In this document: positions 44,904-55,600 of the stretch, piece after piece
Layout: every line of letters starts with the position of its first letter
How positions within the stretch are numbered: position 1 is the stretch's first letter
Source: Paraburkholderia acidipaludis NBRC 101816
Lineage (GTDB): Bacteria; Pseudomonadota; Gammaproteobacteria; Burkholderiales; Burkholderiaceae
Reading direction: 5' to 3'
DNA length: 64,000 nucleotides
Assembly: GCF_000684975.1 (NCBI RefSeq)
Contig: NZ_BAXZ01000029.1
Coordinates: forward strand, 1-64,000
Translations under genes and position numbers: made by a program
Notes under the pieces: generated by a model
Seen by the model: the letters and a program-made list of their open reading frames with translations, nothing else
Database searches by the model: none
What the model was told of the DNA's origin: nothing

Positions 44904-45599
44904 ATGGACAATCTAGTCAAGCTACACAGAGTCCCGGCCGAAGCCGACACTGCGGATCAAACGCAGAATGCCGGCCCGGAAGGCTCGCACCTGCAGCCCG
45001 TGATCGGAATCGGGGATCGCATAGGTCGGCTGCATGCCGTACCCGTCACGCGGGCACGCCCCGATTACACCAACATCGTGGCTGCGAGTATTGAAGAGGT
45101 CGAGCGACTCGAGACAGCGGCAGCCCTGCTGACGTTTCGCCAGTACTGCTCCTTTGACTACGCGGCTACCCTGTATTTCCACAGCGACGAACGGAACTTC
45201 TATACCACGCTGCACGTAGACAACCGGCTCTGGCGCGCAAGCAAAACCGCTATCCGCGGCGCTGCCGAAGCGGAGTTCCAATATCTGGTGAACCAGGTGA
45301 CGCGTCTGGCGGAAGAGGAAGCACAGCGCGCCGAACTCGCTGCCGAAAATGCACAGATCACACGTTCGCTTTCGGAAGCCGAAGCCCAGCTCGAGCGCGT
45401 GCATAGCGACGTGCGGCGTAACGCGGAACTGAAGCAGGAGGTGGCCAACAGGCGGCAGGAAGCACACACGGAAATCGGCCGGCTAAAGGCACAGCGCATG
45501 GGGGCCCACGCTCAGCTTGGGCGTGCCCAGCGGTTGCTCCAGCAGATCGGCCAAACCCACGCCAAAGCGATACGCCGCTTCCCGGGGCGCGGTGATTGA
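44904..45599 (+). CDS. DUF2968-like coiled-coil protein
   Basis: The 231-residue protein has a globular part, LLTFRQYCSFDYAATLYFHS then ERNFYTTLHVDNRLWRASKT, followed by a long coiled coil (EAEFQYLVNQVTRLAEEEAQ to RLKAQRMGAHAQLGRAQRLL). This order resembles DUF2968, a family of unknown function found mainly in Burkholderiales. Unlike many members as I know them, no signal peptide is seen, so it may be cytoplasmic. It is last in a run of four same-strand genes. An 8-bp hairpin with a four-base loop follows eight bases after the stop. Confidence 0.68.
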   Translation: MDNLVKLHRVPAEADTADQTQNAGPEGSHLQPVIGIGDRIGRLHAVPVTRARPDYTNIVAASIEEVERLETAAALLTFRQYCSFDYAATLYFHSDERNFYTTLHVDNRLWRASKTAIRGAAEAEFQYLVNQVTRLAEEEAQRAELAAENAQITRSLSEAEAQLERVHSDVRRNAELKQEVANRRQEAHTEIGRLKAQRMGAHAQLGRAQRLLQQIGQTHAKAIRRFPGRGD

Positions 45600-45606
45600 T
45601 TCCAGG

Positions 45607-45626
45607 GGCTTGCAGTGGCAAGCCCA
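45607..45626 (+). terminator. Hairpin after the DUF2968-like gene
   Basis: GGGCTTGC and GCAAGCCC form a perfect 8-bp stem with an AGTG loop, starting eight bases after the stop codon. Only a weak T-containing stretch follows, so it is terminator-like. Downstream to 45837 lies a low-complexity CAA/GCAA-rich stretch (about 45740-45815) and no gene. Confidence 0.6.
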
Positions 45627-45837
45627 TCACGTCGATCACTCAATGGAATGCGCGTGGAATGCGGGTCACTCGGCCCGCACACAGTGCAACTTGTTGCGAG
45701 CCCGCCCGGCCACCAGACGTCCACCCAGCGGCATAGGCCCGCGATAACAACAAAGCAGCGCAGCAAAGCAACGCAACAGAACAACAACAGCGAAACAAGG
45801 GGCAAGGCAACGTATTCCCTGCCCACCTGCGCCACGA

Positions 45838-46377
45838 TTACTGATAGACCAGCGAGTAGGTCACGTTCGTCGACACACTGCCCGGACCGGCGCCGCCCGC
45901 GGGCGAAGCATACTGCGCTGCGTACTTCAACGTGGCGTTGCCGCCGGAGGAAAGCGCAACAGCGTAGGAATTCTGCGAACCGTCCGGCTGGCTGGTGTTG
46001 ATGGTATGCATGCCGCTGTTGTAGTCCACCAGCTGCACTTCCACTTTGGGCGCCGTGCCGTTGTTCACCAGATTGCCGTCAGGCAGCGTGTTCGCGCCTT
46101 GCCAGAACGTGCGCACATTGCCGGTTGCCGGCGTGCAGTTGGTCAGCGCAATGGTAAAGCCGGTAGAGCCGGCCGTCGAACCCGCCGCCGACAATGCAGA
46201 AGCCGACAGCGCCGGCAACTGGACCGAAAAGTTGTTGGTGCCCTGGCCGTTGCCGTCGATATTGCACGTAGCACCGGTCACCTGGCCGGTAAAGTTCAGC
46301 GAAGTGCTGTCCGCGTGCGCCGTGCCGGCAGCCAGACCCACCGTAGCGACCAGAGCCGCAATAGCGACCTTTTTCAT
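45838..46377 (-). CDS. Type 1 fimbrial major subunit-like pilin
   Basis: The 179-residue protein has a Sec signal peptide (MKKVAIAALVATVGLAAGTAHAD). The FimA-type fold follows, with beta-strand start LNFTGQVTGATCNI. The conserved Cys pair (ATCNI and LTNCTPATG) forms the pilin disulphide, and the beta-zipper C-terminus SVSTNVTYSLVYQ has the penultimate Tyr. It should be assembled by donor-strand exchange through a chaperone-usher system. No chaperone or usher gene lies in the window. GGAA lies eight bases before the ATG. It and the next pilin-like gene are on the same strand, 400 bases apart. Confidence 0.85.
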   Translation of the reverse strand: MKKVAIAALVATVGLAAGTAHADSTSLNFTGQVTGATCNIDGNGQGTNNFSVQLPALSASALSAAGSTAGSTGFTIALTNCTPATGNVRTFWQGANTLPDGNLVNNGTAPKVEVQLVDYNSGMHTINTSQPDGSQNSYAVALSSGGNATLKYAAQYASPAGGAGPGSVSTNVTYSLVYQ

Positions 46378-46778
46378 TTCAAGAATTCCAGAATTGACAT
46401 TGAACTGACAGAGCCGTAAGAAAAGACCCGCCGGAAGCGAAGCGGCGATCTGAGCATCGATGTGCGGCCCGCACCACGCCTCCTGATCCACCGCCCTAAC
46501 TCCGGCCCGCCGATAAGGATGACAAACGTAATAGTCGGCCAACGTGACTTGGTCTGACTACTGGATTAGTCCGAAATGCGGCGGCATCTGATCCTTCGTC
46601 AGTGGTCGGATCGTCGAGAGACGACCCAAGGCATCGTCATTTGCGGCGGAGGTGGGCGGAGGCGTCGCCCGGAAGCCGGACGGGGGCGCGATAAGCCGGG
46701 GCAGCCCGGCCTCGCGATAGCAGATGGATGGACAACAATGTAGTCCCGGAGCTTGCGCGCCCCGGGTTGCCGGCCCGA
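46378..46778. other. Gap between two pilin-like genes, no gene seen
   Basis: This 401-base gap should contain the promoter of the FimA-like gene (leftward) and the end of the upstream pilin-like transcript. A stretch near 46530-46570 is AT-richer. No open frame, strong hairpin with T-tract, or invertible-element repeat of the fimS type was seen. Confidence 0.45.
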
Positions 46779-47249
46779 TCAGTTATAGCTGACCACGACC
46801 ACCAGTGGCGTGCTGCCCGGCGTGGCGGACGCGGACTTCAGCTCCATCACGGCGCCGTGCTCGTCCAGCTTGTAATGCCCATCCGCATCCGGGGTGAGCT
46901 GCTTGCCGGCACGGTTCACCAGACTGACTGCAACCGTCCGGGAAACCGCCAGGTTGTCTTGGCGCACCGGATTGGCCGTCATCAGCGCGACATCGGCGGC
47001 CGGGGCGCTGCCGGGCGGTGCAACGAAGGATACCGTCGTACCCGACGCTCCGCCGTCATAGTCCAGGCTCGCTGTTCCGACAGCGGCTCGCCCCGCAGTT
47101 ACCGCAATGTCGTACGCCGGAGCCAAAATCGCGCCGGTAAACGTAATGGTTCCGCCTTGCGCACAGGCCGGTACGGCAAACATCCCTGCCAGCGCGACCA
47201 GCCCAGCCGCGCCGGCCAGCCGGCGCATGGTTTGCTTATCAGTTTTCAT
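46779..47249 (-). CDS. Pilin-like protein lacking the usual disulphide
   Basis: The 156-residue secreted protein has a signal peptide ending near VPACAQG and a pilin-like pattern. The start GGTITFTGAILAPAYDIAV parallels the usual G-x-I-x-x-x-x-C region, and the end STPLVVVVSYN has the penultimate Tyr beta-zipper. The position of the conserved Cys is taken by Tyr (LAPAY), and the mature domain has no cysteine. GGAGG lies five bases before the ATG. It may be a divergent minor subunit or adhesin component. The pilin assignment is inferred from the two termini; the middle is not typical. Confidence 0.65.
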   Translation of the reverse strand: MKTDKQTMRRLAGAAGLVALAGMFAVPACAQGGTITFTGAILAPAYDIAVTAGRAAVGTASLDYDGGASGTTVSFVAPPGSAPAADVALMTANPVRQDNLAVSRTVAVSLVNRAGKQLTPDADGHYKLDEHGAVMELKSASATPGSTPLVVVVSYN

Positions 47250-47403
47250 GACGACCTCCGGATGAACGTCTACGCCTGCCCCCTATGGGCCCTACTACCC
47301 TGCGAGGTATTGCGGCATCGTTCTGGAAATCTTTAGGCAGTTATAGACACTGCCCCTTACGAAAACTGCCTGGCGCACCTTGCAAACGGATGAACGCTCA
47401 GGA

Positions 47404-49653
47404 CTAGCGGGTAGCCACGCCGGCCGGCGTTCGGACCGGCGGCATCGCACCCGCCTTCGCCATCGCCCCCCGCACTTCGAACCGCACCGAATCTGTAGTC
47501 TGCCCGCGCGCATCCACCAGTTCCAGCACATGCCTGCCTGGCCACGGCAGCCACGCCACGCGCGCGGCCGTACCCAGTGGCCTGCCGTCTAGCCGCCACG
47601 TCACCTGTGTCGTCGATCCCGCCGCACGCTCGAACCACACGCGCTGGCGTGCGGCGGGGATGTCGGGGTCGAGCGCGAAGATCGTGCCGTCCACCGGACT
47701 GCCGATCTGCGCCGGCCCTCCGCTTGCGGCATTCGCCGCATCCGAAGCATTCGCAGCGAGCCCGACGTAAGGCGTAGCCGTGCCCGCGAGAAACCATTCG
47801 CTGCGCGCCGGTTCCAGCGCGTTGGCGAACGTGACGCGCACGCGCTCGACGCCGGGCGGCGCGGCAGGCGCCACGCTCGGCACGCCGCGATGCAGATAGC
47901 CGACGATCGCGGCCCACACCGGCGACGCGCCGCTCACGCCGGAAACGTCCCACATCGGCGAGCCGTCCGCGTTGCCCACCCATACGCCCACCGTGTAGCG
48001 CGAGGTGTAGCCCACCGTCCAGTTGTCGCGCATGTCCTTGCTCGTGCCCGTCTTCACCGCCGAAAACACGCGCGTGGCGAGCGGACTATCGAAGCCGAAC
48101 GTGCGCGTGCGCGCGTTGTTGTCCGCGAGGACGTCGGTGACGATGAACGCTGCATCTCGACTGAATACGCGCTTGAACACACGCGTACCGGATGCGGCGG
48201 GCAGTTCGACGAGCGGGCTTGCCACCCCGCCGTTCGCCAGCGCCCGGTACGCGTTCGTCAGCGAAACGAGCGTGACGTCCGCACTGCCCAGCGCGAGGCT
48301 GTAACCGTAGTAGTCACCGCTTTCGTTCAGCGGCAGTCCGAGTGCCTTGAGCGTCTTCGCGAAGCGGTGCGGCGTGACCATCACGAGCGTGCGCACGGCG
48401 GGCACGTTCAGCGACGACCCGAGCGCCGTGCGCACGCTCACCCAGCCCTTGAAGCCCTTGTCGTAGTTCTGCGGCATGTAGAGGCCGCCGCCCGCGGCGA
48501 GGTCGAGCGGCGCGTCGTCGAGGAGCGACGCCGTGGTCACGCGCCGCTCCTCGATGGCCTCGGCGTAGAGGAACGGTTTCAGCGTCGAGCCCGCCTGGCG
48601 CAGCGCCAGCGCCGCGTCCACCTCGCGCGCCGCCGAGAGCGCACCCGACGAGCCCACCCAGGCCAGCACTTCACCTGTCGCGTTGTCGAGCACCACGGCC
48701 GCGCCGTCCTTCACGTTGCGCGGGTGGTCGGGCCGGTTCAGCTCGATCAGCGTGCGCGTGAGCGTGTCGCGCGCGAAGCGCTGCAGGTTGGCGTCGAGCG
48801 TCGAGCGCACGCGCTGGCCCGCCGCCGGATGCACGGCGCTCGCGACCTGCCGCGCGAAGTGCGGCGCGAGCGCGTCGGCGCCGTCGAATGCGGCGTAGTC
48901 GTCCGCCGCCGCAGGACGCGCGAACGCCATCTGCACGAAGCCGTCGAGATTGGCACAGCCACTCGCGTCGTTCAGATCGCGCAGGATGCGGCAGGCGCGG
49001 GCGGCAACCTTCGCGGACGGCGCATTCGGCGCGCGGATCAGCGCGGCGGCCACGGCGGCCTCGCGGTCGTCGAGGCCGGCGGGCGCCTTGCCGAACAGCG
49101 TCTGCGAAATGGCCGCGAGGCCCACGGTCTCGCCGCGAAACGGCACGAGGTTCAGATACGCTTCGAGTATCTGGTCCTTGCGCCAGCTGTGTTCGAGGCG
49201 CAGCGCGTCGACGGCCTGCACGGCCTTCTCGCCGAGCGAGCGCTGCCCCGAGCGCTTCGGACTGTCGTCGAGCAAGCCCGCGAGCTGCATCGTGACCGTG
49301 GAGGCGCCGCGCGTGCGCGTATTCCAGAGGTTCGCCCAGGCTGCGGCGGCCGCGCCGCGCCAGTCGACGCCGCTGTGTTCGTAGAACCGTTTGTCCTCCG
49401 AAACGACGATCGCGTCGCGCAGCGCAGGCGAAACGTCGGCGAGCGCCACCCAGTCGCCGCGCCGTGCCGTGCGCTCGACCCGCGTGCGCTGCAGCGGCGT
49501 GCCGTCGCGGGCGAGCAGCACCCAGTCGGAGCTGCGCCATTGAGCGCGGACGTCGTCGTACGAAGGCAGCGCGAGCGCCGGGACCGGCAGCAGTGCGATG
49601 CTCAGCACCGCCGCGGATACAAAGCATCGGGCACCCATCGCCGCTCCGCTCAT
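47404..49653 (-). CDS. pbpC: Penicillin-binding protein 1C
   Basis: The 749-residue protein starts with a signal/anchor helix. The GT51 transglycosylase domain follows (VSEDKRFYEHSGVDWRGAAA, GASTVTMQLAGLL). The transpeptidase domain has SxxK in AGSTLKPFLY, SxN in GSSLNVP and KTG in KTGTSKDMRDNW. The C-terminal PBP1C-specific beta domain (IGSPVDGTIFALDPDIPAAR to GRHVLELVDARGQTTDSVRF) completes the family architecture. It polymerises and may crosslink peptidoglycan in the periplasm. Its ATG overlaps the stop of the macroglobulin gene (ATGA). Pairing of PbpC with a bacterial alpha-2-macroglobulin is a known conserved gene association. Confidence 0.93.
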   Translation of the reverse strand: MSGAAMGARCFVSAAVLSIALLPVPALALPSYDDVRAQWRSSDWVLLARDGTPLQRTRVERTARRGDWVALADVSPALRDAIVVSEDKRFYEHSGVDWRGAAAAAWANLWNTRTRGASTVTMQLAGLLDDSPKRSGQRSLGEKAVQAVDALRLEHSWRKDQILEAYLNLVPFRGETVGLAAISQTLFGKAPAGLDDREAAVAAALIRAPNAPSAKVAARACRILRDLNDASGCANLDGFVQMAFARPAAADDYAAFDGADALAPHFARQVASAVHPAAGQRVRSTLDANLQRFARDTLTRTLIELNRPDHPRNVKDGAAVVLDNATGEVLAWVGSSGALSAAREVDAALALRQAGSTLKPFLYAEAIEERRVTTASLLDDAPLDLAAGGGLYMPQNYDKGFKGWVSVRTALGSSLNVPAVRTLVMVTPHRFAKTLKALGLPLNESGDYYGYSLALGSADVTLVSLTNAYRALANGGVASPLVELPAASGTRVFKRVFSRDAAFIVTDVLADNNARTRTFGFDSPLATRVFSAVKTGTSKDMRDNWTVGYTSRYTVGVWVGNADGSPMWDVSGVSGASPVWAAIVGYLHRGVPSVAPAAPPGVERVRVTFANALEPARSEWFLAGTATPYVGLAANASDAANAASGGPAQIGSPVDGTIFALDPDIPAARQRVWFERAAGSTTQVTWRLDGRPLGTAARVAWLPWPGRHVLELVDARGQTTDSVRFEVRGAMAKAGAMPPVRTPAGVATR

Positions 49654-52600
49654 CGGGCTTGCGGCGCGGGCTTCACGACGACCGGCGCATTCGGCAGGAC
49701 ACCGAACGTCGCGGGCGCGTACAGCGCCTCGACACGCGTGGGCGGCAGCCCGAACCTGCCCACGTTGTTGAGCCGCACCGTGTACTCGATCGACACCTTC
49801 CCCTTCGGCAGATAGTCGTAGTACGCGCGATAGCCGTCGAAATCGCGCTCCACGAACGCGGGCCACGGACCATCCTGCTCCTGTTTTTCGCCCTGCGTCG
49901 CCGCCGCCGAATCTCGCCCGAGGCCCGAACCGAGGATCGTCGCACCGGCCGGAACCGGATCGTTGACGACGACCCAGGTCATGTCGGTCTGCGCCTCGAT
50001 GTCGAGATGCACGCGCAGCACGTCGCCGCGCGTGTAGGCGCCCTTCACCGCCGGTTCGAGCGGCGTGACGGTCTTCGTGATGCGGTAGCCCGCCGCAAAC
50101 GGCGCGCGCAAGGGCACGGCGGCGAGGCTTTCGATCGTCGCCCACGGCTTGCCGCTGCCTGCCTGCGTGAGCGAGAGGGTGGCGTTCGAACGCGCCGCGG
50201 ACCAGTCGAGCAAGGTGCCGCGCACCGCCGCCGCGCGCGTGGCCGCGTGTGCGGCCACTTCAGCGCCGGAGGCCGCGCCGGCCGGGGTAGCGCTCCACGA
50301 AACGTCGCGTTCGGCGCCGCCCAACTGGATCTTCGTCGTGCCGGTAACGGGCTCGCTTTCGAAAACGCGCGAGAAGCGCTCCACGGCGAGCGAGCCGTAG
50401 ACGTTGGCCGTCGTCGTCTCCCAGGCCCCATTGCGCTGCATCGCGAGCAGTCCGGCCACGAGACGCGGCATCTCGTCCTTCCACGCCGGATTGTCGACCA
50501 TCGCCAGCGCAAGACGCGCCGCATTCACCTGGGTGCCCGTCATGAGCCACCAGAGGTCGTCGTCGCTCGCGGTCGAGAACGTGAGCTGCGTGCCCTGATA
50601 CGTGAGCCGGGCGCGCAGGATCTGTTCGAGCTGCGCGAGCCTGGCCTCGCGATCGGGCACGTCGCGCATGCGCGCGAGGCTCCCGTAGTAGTCGATCACG
50701 GCGGAGGTCGGCCACTGGTTCGGCGCGATTTCGATCGAGCCGAAGAGTTGCGCGTTCGCCGCGCCGTAGCGCGAGAGCGCCTCGATCGCCGCAAGCTTGC
50801 GCAGGTCGAGATCGCGGCGCGGCGCCCATGTGTTGCGCTCGATGCGGCCTTCCACGAAGCGCGTGAGGCCGTCTTCCATTTTCGCGCGCAGCGCGTCGGG
50901 GAGCGCAAAGCGCGGGTCGAGCTTCGCTGCCTCGTTGGTTACGGCAAGCAGATACGCGGTCAGCGTGGGGCTGCCGTGGCTCGCGCTGTCGTCGGCGGGC
51001 GGGAAGTAGTTCGCGAGGCCGTCGCCGTCCAGATAGACAGGCAGGTGCGCGAGCACCGCCTGCCAGCGGACCGGATCGCGCAGCCCCAGCGCCACCGAGG
51101 TCTGCTGTTCGAGACAACTGTACGGGTAGCGGTCGAACCAGCGCGTCACGCCGGGCAGGCCGTCCGCGAGCTTCGCTTGCAGCGATATCGCGATGCCGCC
51201 GCGCACGCGGCCTTGCTGCGTGACGCTCGCGTTCGCGGGCGGCGCCACCGGCAGGGAGAGCGTGCCGTCCACCTGCGCGAGCGTGGCCTGCTGCACCGTC
51301 ACCGGCAGCGCGGCCGTGACGCGCTGCGTGAGCTTCACGGCGTCGGCGGCATGCGCTCCGCCCTGCTCCGCCGCGCTCACGTTCCAGACCAGCGCGGGCA
51401 GTTCGGCCTCGGCCAGTCCATCGGGCACTGTCGCCGTCCACGCGATCTCACGCGACGAATCGGGCGCGAGATCCACCGTCTGCGGCGCGAGCGCGAGCGG
51501 CGGCACGTTCGGCGTGACCACGACTTTCATCGCGCGCGCCGTGGTATTGCGCAGCGTGAACTGCGCGCGGAACGCATCGCCTTCACGCACGAGCGGCGGC
51601 AGACCCGAAATCAGTTGGAGGTCCTGAGTACTTTCGATCGTTGCGCTGCCGGTGCCGAAGCGCTCGGTCCCGCTCGCCGCCACCGCGACGATGCGAAAGC
51701 GCGTGAGCGAGTCGTTGAGCGGCACGTCCACGCGCGCCTCGCCCTTCGCGTCGAGCGTCACGCGCGGATTCCAGTAGAGCAGCGTGTCGAAGAGCTCGCG
51801 CGTCGCGGCGTGCCCGCCCCCGCCGCCCGCGGGCACCGCCTTGCGGCCGAAGTGGCGCCGGCCCACGATCTCCATCTGTGCCGTCGCGGTCTCCACGCCA
51901 TAGGAACGCCGCTGGAACATTGCGTCGAGCAGATCCCAGCTCTCGTTCGGCATGAGCTCGAGCAGCGCCTCGTCGACGGCTGCTACCGCGATCTGCGTGC
52001 CGGCCGGCACCGGCTGGCCGTTCGGCAACTGCACGCGCAGCGCGACATGCGAGACGCCGCGCACGGCATAGCGCTTCGCGTCGGGCGTCACGCTCACGTC
52101 GAGCCGGTGCGCCGCCGTGCCCACACGGATCCGCGCGAGCCCGTAGCGATAGGCGGGCTTCGAGAGATCGACGAGCGGCGTGGGCGCCTCGTACTGGCGG
52201 CCTTCGTACCAGAACGCGCGTGCCCATTCGAGCGGCGCCTTCCAGCCCCATGTGAAGAACGAGTACCAGGGCACCTCGTGGATGCGCCCGCGCAAGGCGA
52301 GCACCGAAACATAGACGTTCGGCCCCCACTGGTCGCCCACCTTGAGCTCGACGGTGGGATCGCGGCCGTCGAGCTGCACGACGTGCGTTTCCATGATGCC
52401 CTCGCGCTCCACGGCGACGAGCGCCGTCGCAAAGCGGAACGGCATGCGCACCTGGAAGCGCGCGGTCTCGCCGGGCTCGTAGCTCGTCTTTTCGGGCAGC
52501 ACGTCGATGCGGTCGGTGTTGTCGCCGCCGAACCACAGTTCGTCCTCGCGCGTGACCCACACGGAGGTGGTAGCCGTGGACGCGTGGCCGGCGCCGTCCG

Positions 52601-55600
52601 TGGCGGTCGCGATCAGGTCGATGTTGCCAGCCTCCCCGAGCTTCGCCTTGCACGTCAGCAGCCCGTGGTCGTCGCTTTTGCCGCTGCACAGCACGCCCAG
52701 GTCATGCGTCTGCGTATGGTTGTCGTAGGCGTAGAAGCCGCCCACCATGCGCTTGCGCGACGTGGTCGTGATGCGCGCCACGCCGCGCACTTCGAGCTTC
52801 ACGCCCGCGCGCGGCTTGCCCTGCAGATCCAGCGCAAGCGCGGTGACGGGCACCGTGTCGCCCACCGACACCCAGCTCCCCGCCTTGATGCCCGCCACCA
52901 CGGCGGCTGGCCACAGCGTGGCGCTGCCGCCTATCGTCTGCACTTCGCCGTTGGGGTCGGCGAAGGTCGCTTCGAGCGCGAGGCGCTTCGGCGTGTCGAC
53001 GGTGGGCAGGTTCTTCAGCACCAGCGTGCCCGCGCCGTTGCGGTCGAGCGTGAGCGGTTCCTTGTCGGCGACGAGCCTGGCCGTTTCGGTATCTTCCTGG
53101 GCGGGGCTTTCGTCGTCGTCGGTCGCCTCGTCGCCTGCCTGCGCGGGTGTCCAGGGCGCGAAGCTGAAGTCGCTGAAGTCGTCCGTGAAGGCGGGCGTCA
53201 GGTCCTTAACGAGCGCCGAGACCTGCACCGGCAGATTGGCGGCCGCACCGCCCGAAACGTAGTCGATCTGCAGCGAGATCGGCGCTTCCCTGGCCGCGAC
53301 GAGCGGCGAGGTCTTTTCGTTGCGCGCGCCCAGGGTCCCCTTGAACACGGGAAGACGGAATGCCTCCACGCGGAAGCTGCCGCTGTCGTAATTCATGTGG
53401 ACGGCGCTGTCACTGTCATCGCCGCCGTTGTCGCCGTCCGTGTCGTCGCCGCTCTGCGCGGACGCATCGCCGTCGTCGAGCGAGACGTCGTACTCGCCCA
53501 GCTTCGCTTCGGCGGGAATCCTGAACGTCGACACCGCGGTATGGTCCGCGGACCACGTGAGCGGCAGATGATACGTCTGCCCGCTGCCCGCATGGCGAAT
53601 CGTCACGCGGGTCGGATACTGCGCCGGAAATGCGAGGCCATGCATCGTCTCCGCGCGGATGAAGTGCTTCATCGAAACGGTCTCGCCCGCGCGAAAGAGC
53701 GGCCGGTCGAACACCGTATGAGCGCGCACGGTGGGCTCGAGACTCGTATCCGTGGGCACGTTGAAACGCCACGACTCGATTCCGCGATTCCAGTCGGACT
53801 GCACGAACGCCATGTCGGGCCCGGTCTTCGGATCGTCGATGCGCGCCGAGACGAAGAAACCGCTATAGCTGTCCTCGCCGCAGGTGCGGCGGTTCGCGAG
53901 TGCGCCCTCGATGTTCAGGAGTCCGTGCGTATCGGTCCGGCCTTGGGCGATCTGCTCGCCATTGCAGTCGGATACGCGCACGTCCGCGCCGGGCACCGGC
54001 TCGCCCTTGTCGAGTGTCGTCACCCAGACCACGCTGTTCTCGCGGCCTTGCTTGAAATGCACGCCCAGATTCGTGATGAGGACCGCCGTGCGCACGTACA
54101 TCGGCACCGCTTTGCCAAGCAGGGACGCGCCGAGCGAAGGCGAGGCGAGCTCGATCACGTAGAAGCCGGGCTTTTGCACCGGAATGCCCACCACCTCGAA
54201 CGGCCGCAACGACTTCGGATCGGCCTTGGGCAGCGTGAGGGTCTGCACGCCCGGCTGGCCCGCCAGCAGCGAAAGCGAGCGCACGTCGATCACACGCTCT
54301 TTCTTGCCGCCGCTGTCCGCGCTTTGGTCCGCACTTTGGTCCGAATCTCCGTCTGCCGAAGGCGGCACCACCACCGGCGACTTCGCGCGCGCCAGCAGAC
54401 CGGACATCTGCTTTTCGATTGCCGACTCGGTCATGCCATAGGCGTCGAACGTCTCGACAAGGCGCATCCAGCGGCGCATGTCCGCGTCCGAGCCCACCGC
54501 CAGCTTCGAAAACCGCGCTTCGCCCGCATTGAGCCCCGCGACGTGCAGATCGGCCTCGACGTTACGCACCGTGACAGGCACGAGCGGCGGCATGCCCGGC
54601 TCCGCATAGCGTTCGATGATGCCGAAGGTGGACGACGAAAACTTCGCGAGCGGCGGCATGGGCGCGGTGGCTGCCTGCAGCGGGAACAGGTCGGCGTTCG
54701 AGAGCGGGCGGCCGCTTTCGTCCTTGAGCGCGGCCGGCACGAGCACCGTGAGTTGCGCGCGCTCGGGCAGCGGCGCGGCGAATTCGATGGTCGTGACGTC
54801 GTTGCCGGCCTCGTCCTTCGCGAAGGTCGGCGCGATCTCGCCGTTCGGGCCGCGCAGCCGGAAGCGCTCCGCGTCGGCATGCGAGACAGGCGCGCTCAGT
54901 TCGACGCGCACCGGGCGCAGCGGCGTACAAGGCGCCTTGGCATTCTCGCGCTCGCAACTGAACTTCGCCGTAAAAGGTTCGCGCACCGTGTAGTCGTAGC
55001 GGCGCTCCGTGTCGTTCGGCGTGCCATGCGGGCCCGCCACGCCCTTGCCGTAGACGAGCTGCATCTTCGCGCTCGAGGGCAGCGTCTGCTGGCATACGAG
55101 CGTGAGCACGCGCGCGCTGTCCTTGTCCAGCCGGAAATGCTTGAGGAGTGCCGCGCGAGCCGGTGCATCCACGCTGCGAACCGGAATGCGGTTGCCGAGC
55201 CCCTCGGACTCGCACCACACTTGCTGGCGCACCGAAGCGTCGGTGGCCGGCCCGTTGAGCGTCAGGACGAACGCCTGGTTCTCCTCGATCGTGCCGCCCC
55301 AGGGGCGCACGTCCACCGGAAACGGACCGCCGGTCGAAAACGCATAGCGGCGCGCACCCGTCACCGCATTGCCGGCCGTCGACTTGAGCGCGTCGTCGAG
55401 CGCGATGCTGCACTGCACGTCGGGCGGCAGATCGCTTTTGAAGTCCCACGCCCAGGTCTTTTCGTCGATCCAGCGGCCCTGCCCCTCGCCCGCAGCCGCG
55501 TCGCTGCACTGCACGTGCGCGGGGTCTTTCGCGTTCGCGGCGCCGAAGGCGACCATCGCCTCGTCGAATTTGATCACGACCTGGCGCGCCTGCGCGACCG

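Noticed and set aside
45740..45815. CAA/GCAA-rich repeat as a CRISPR or functional repeat array
   Set aside because: The units are short, irregular and without spacers; it is ordinary low-complexity sequence.
46378..46778. Phase-variable (fimS-like) invertible promoter between the pilin genes
   Set aside because: No matching inverted repeats at the borders and no recombinase gene in the window.
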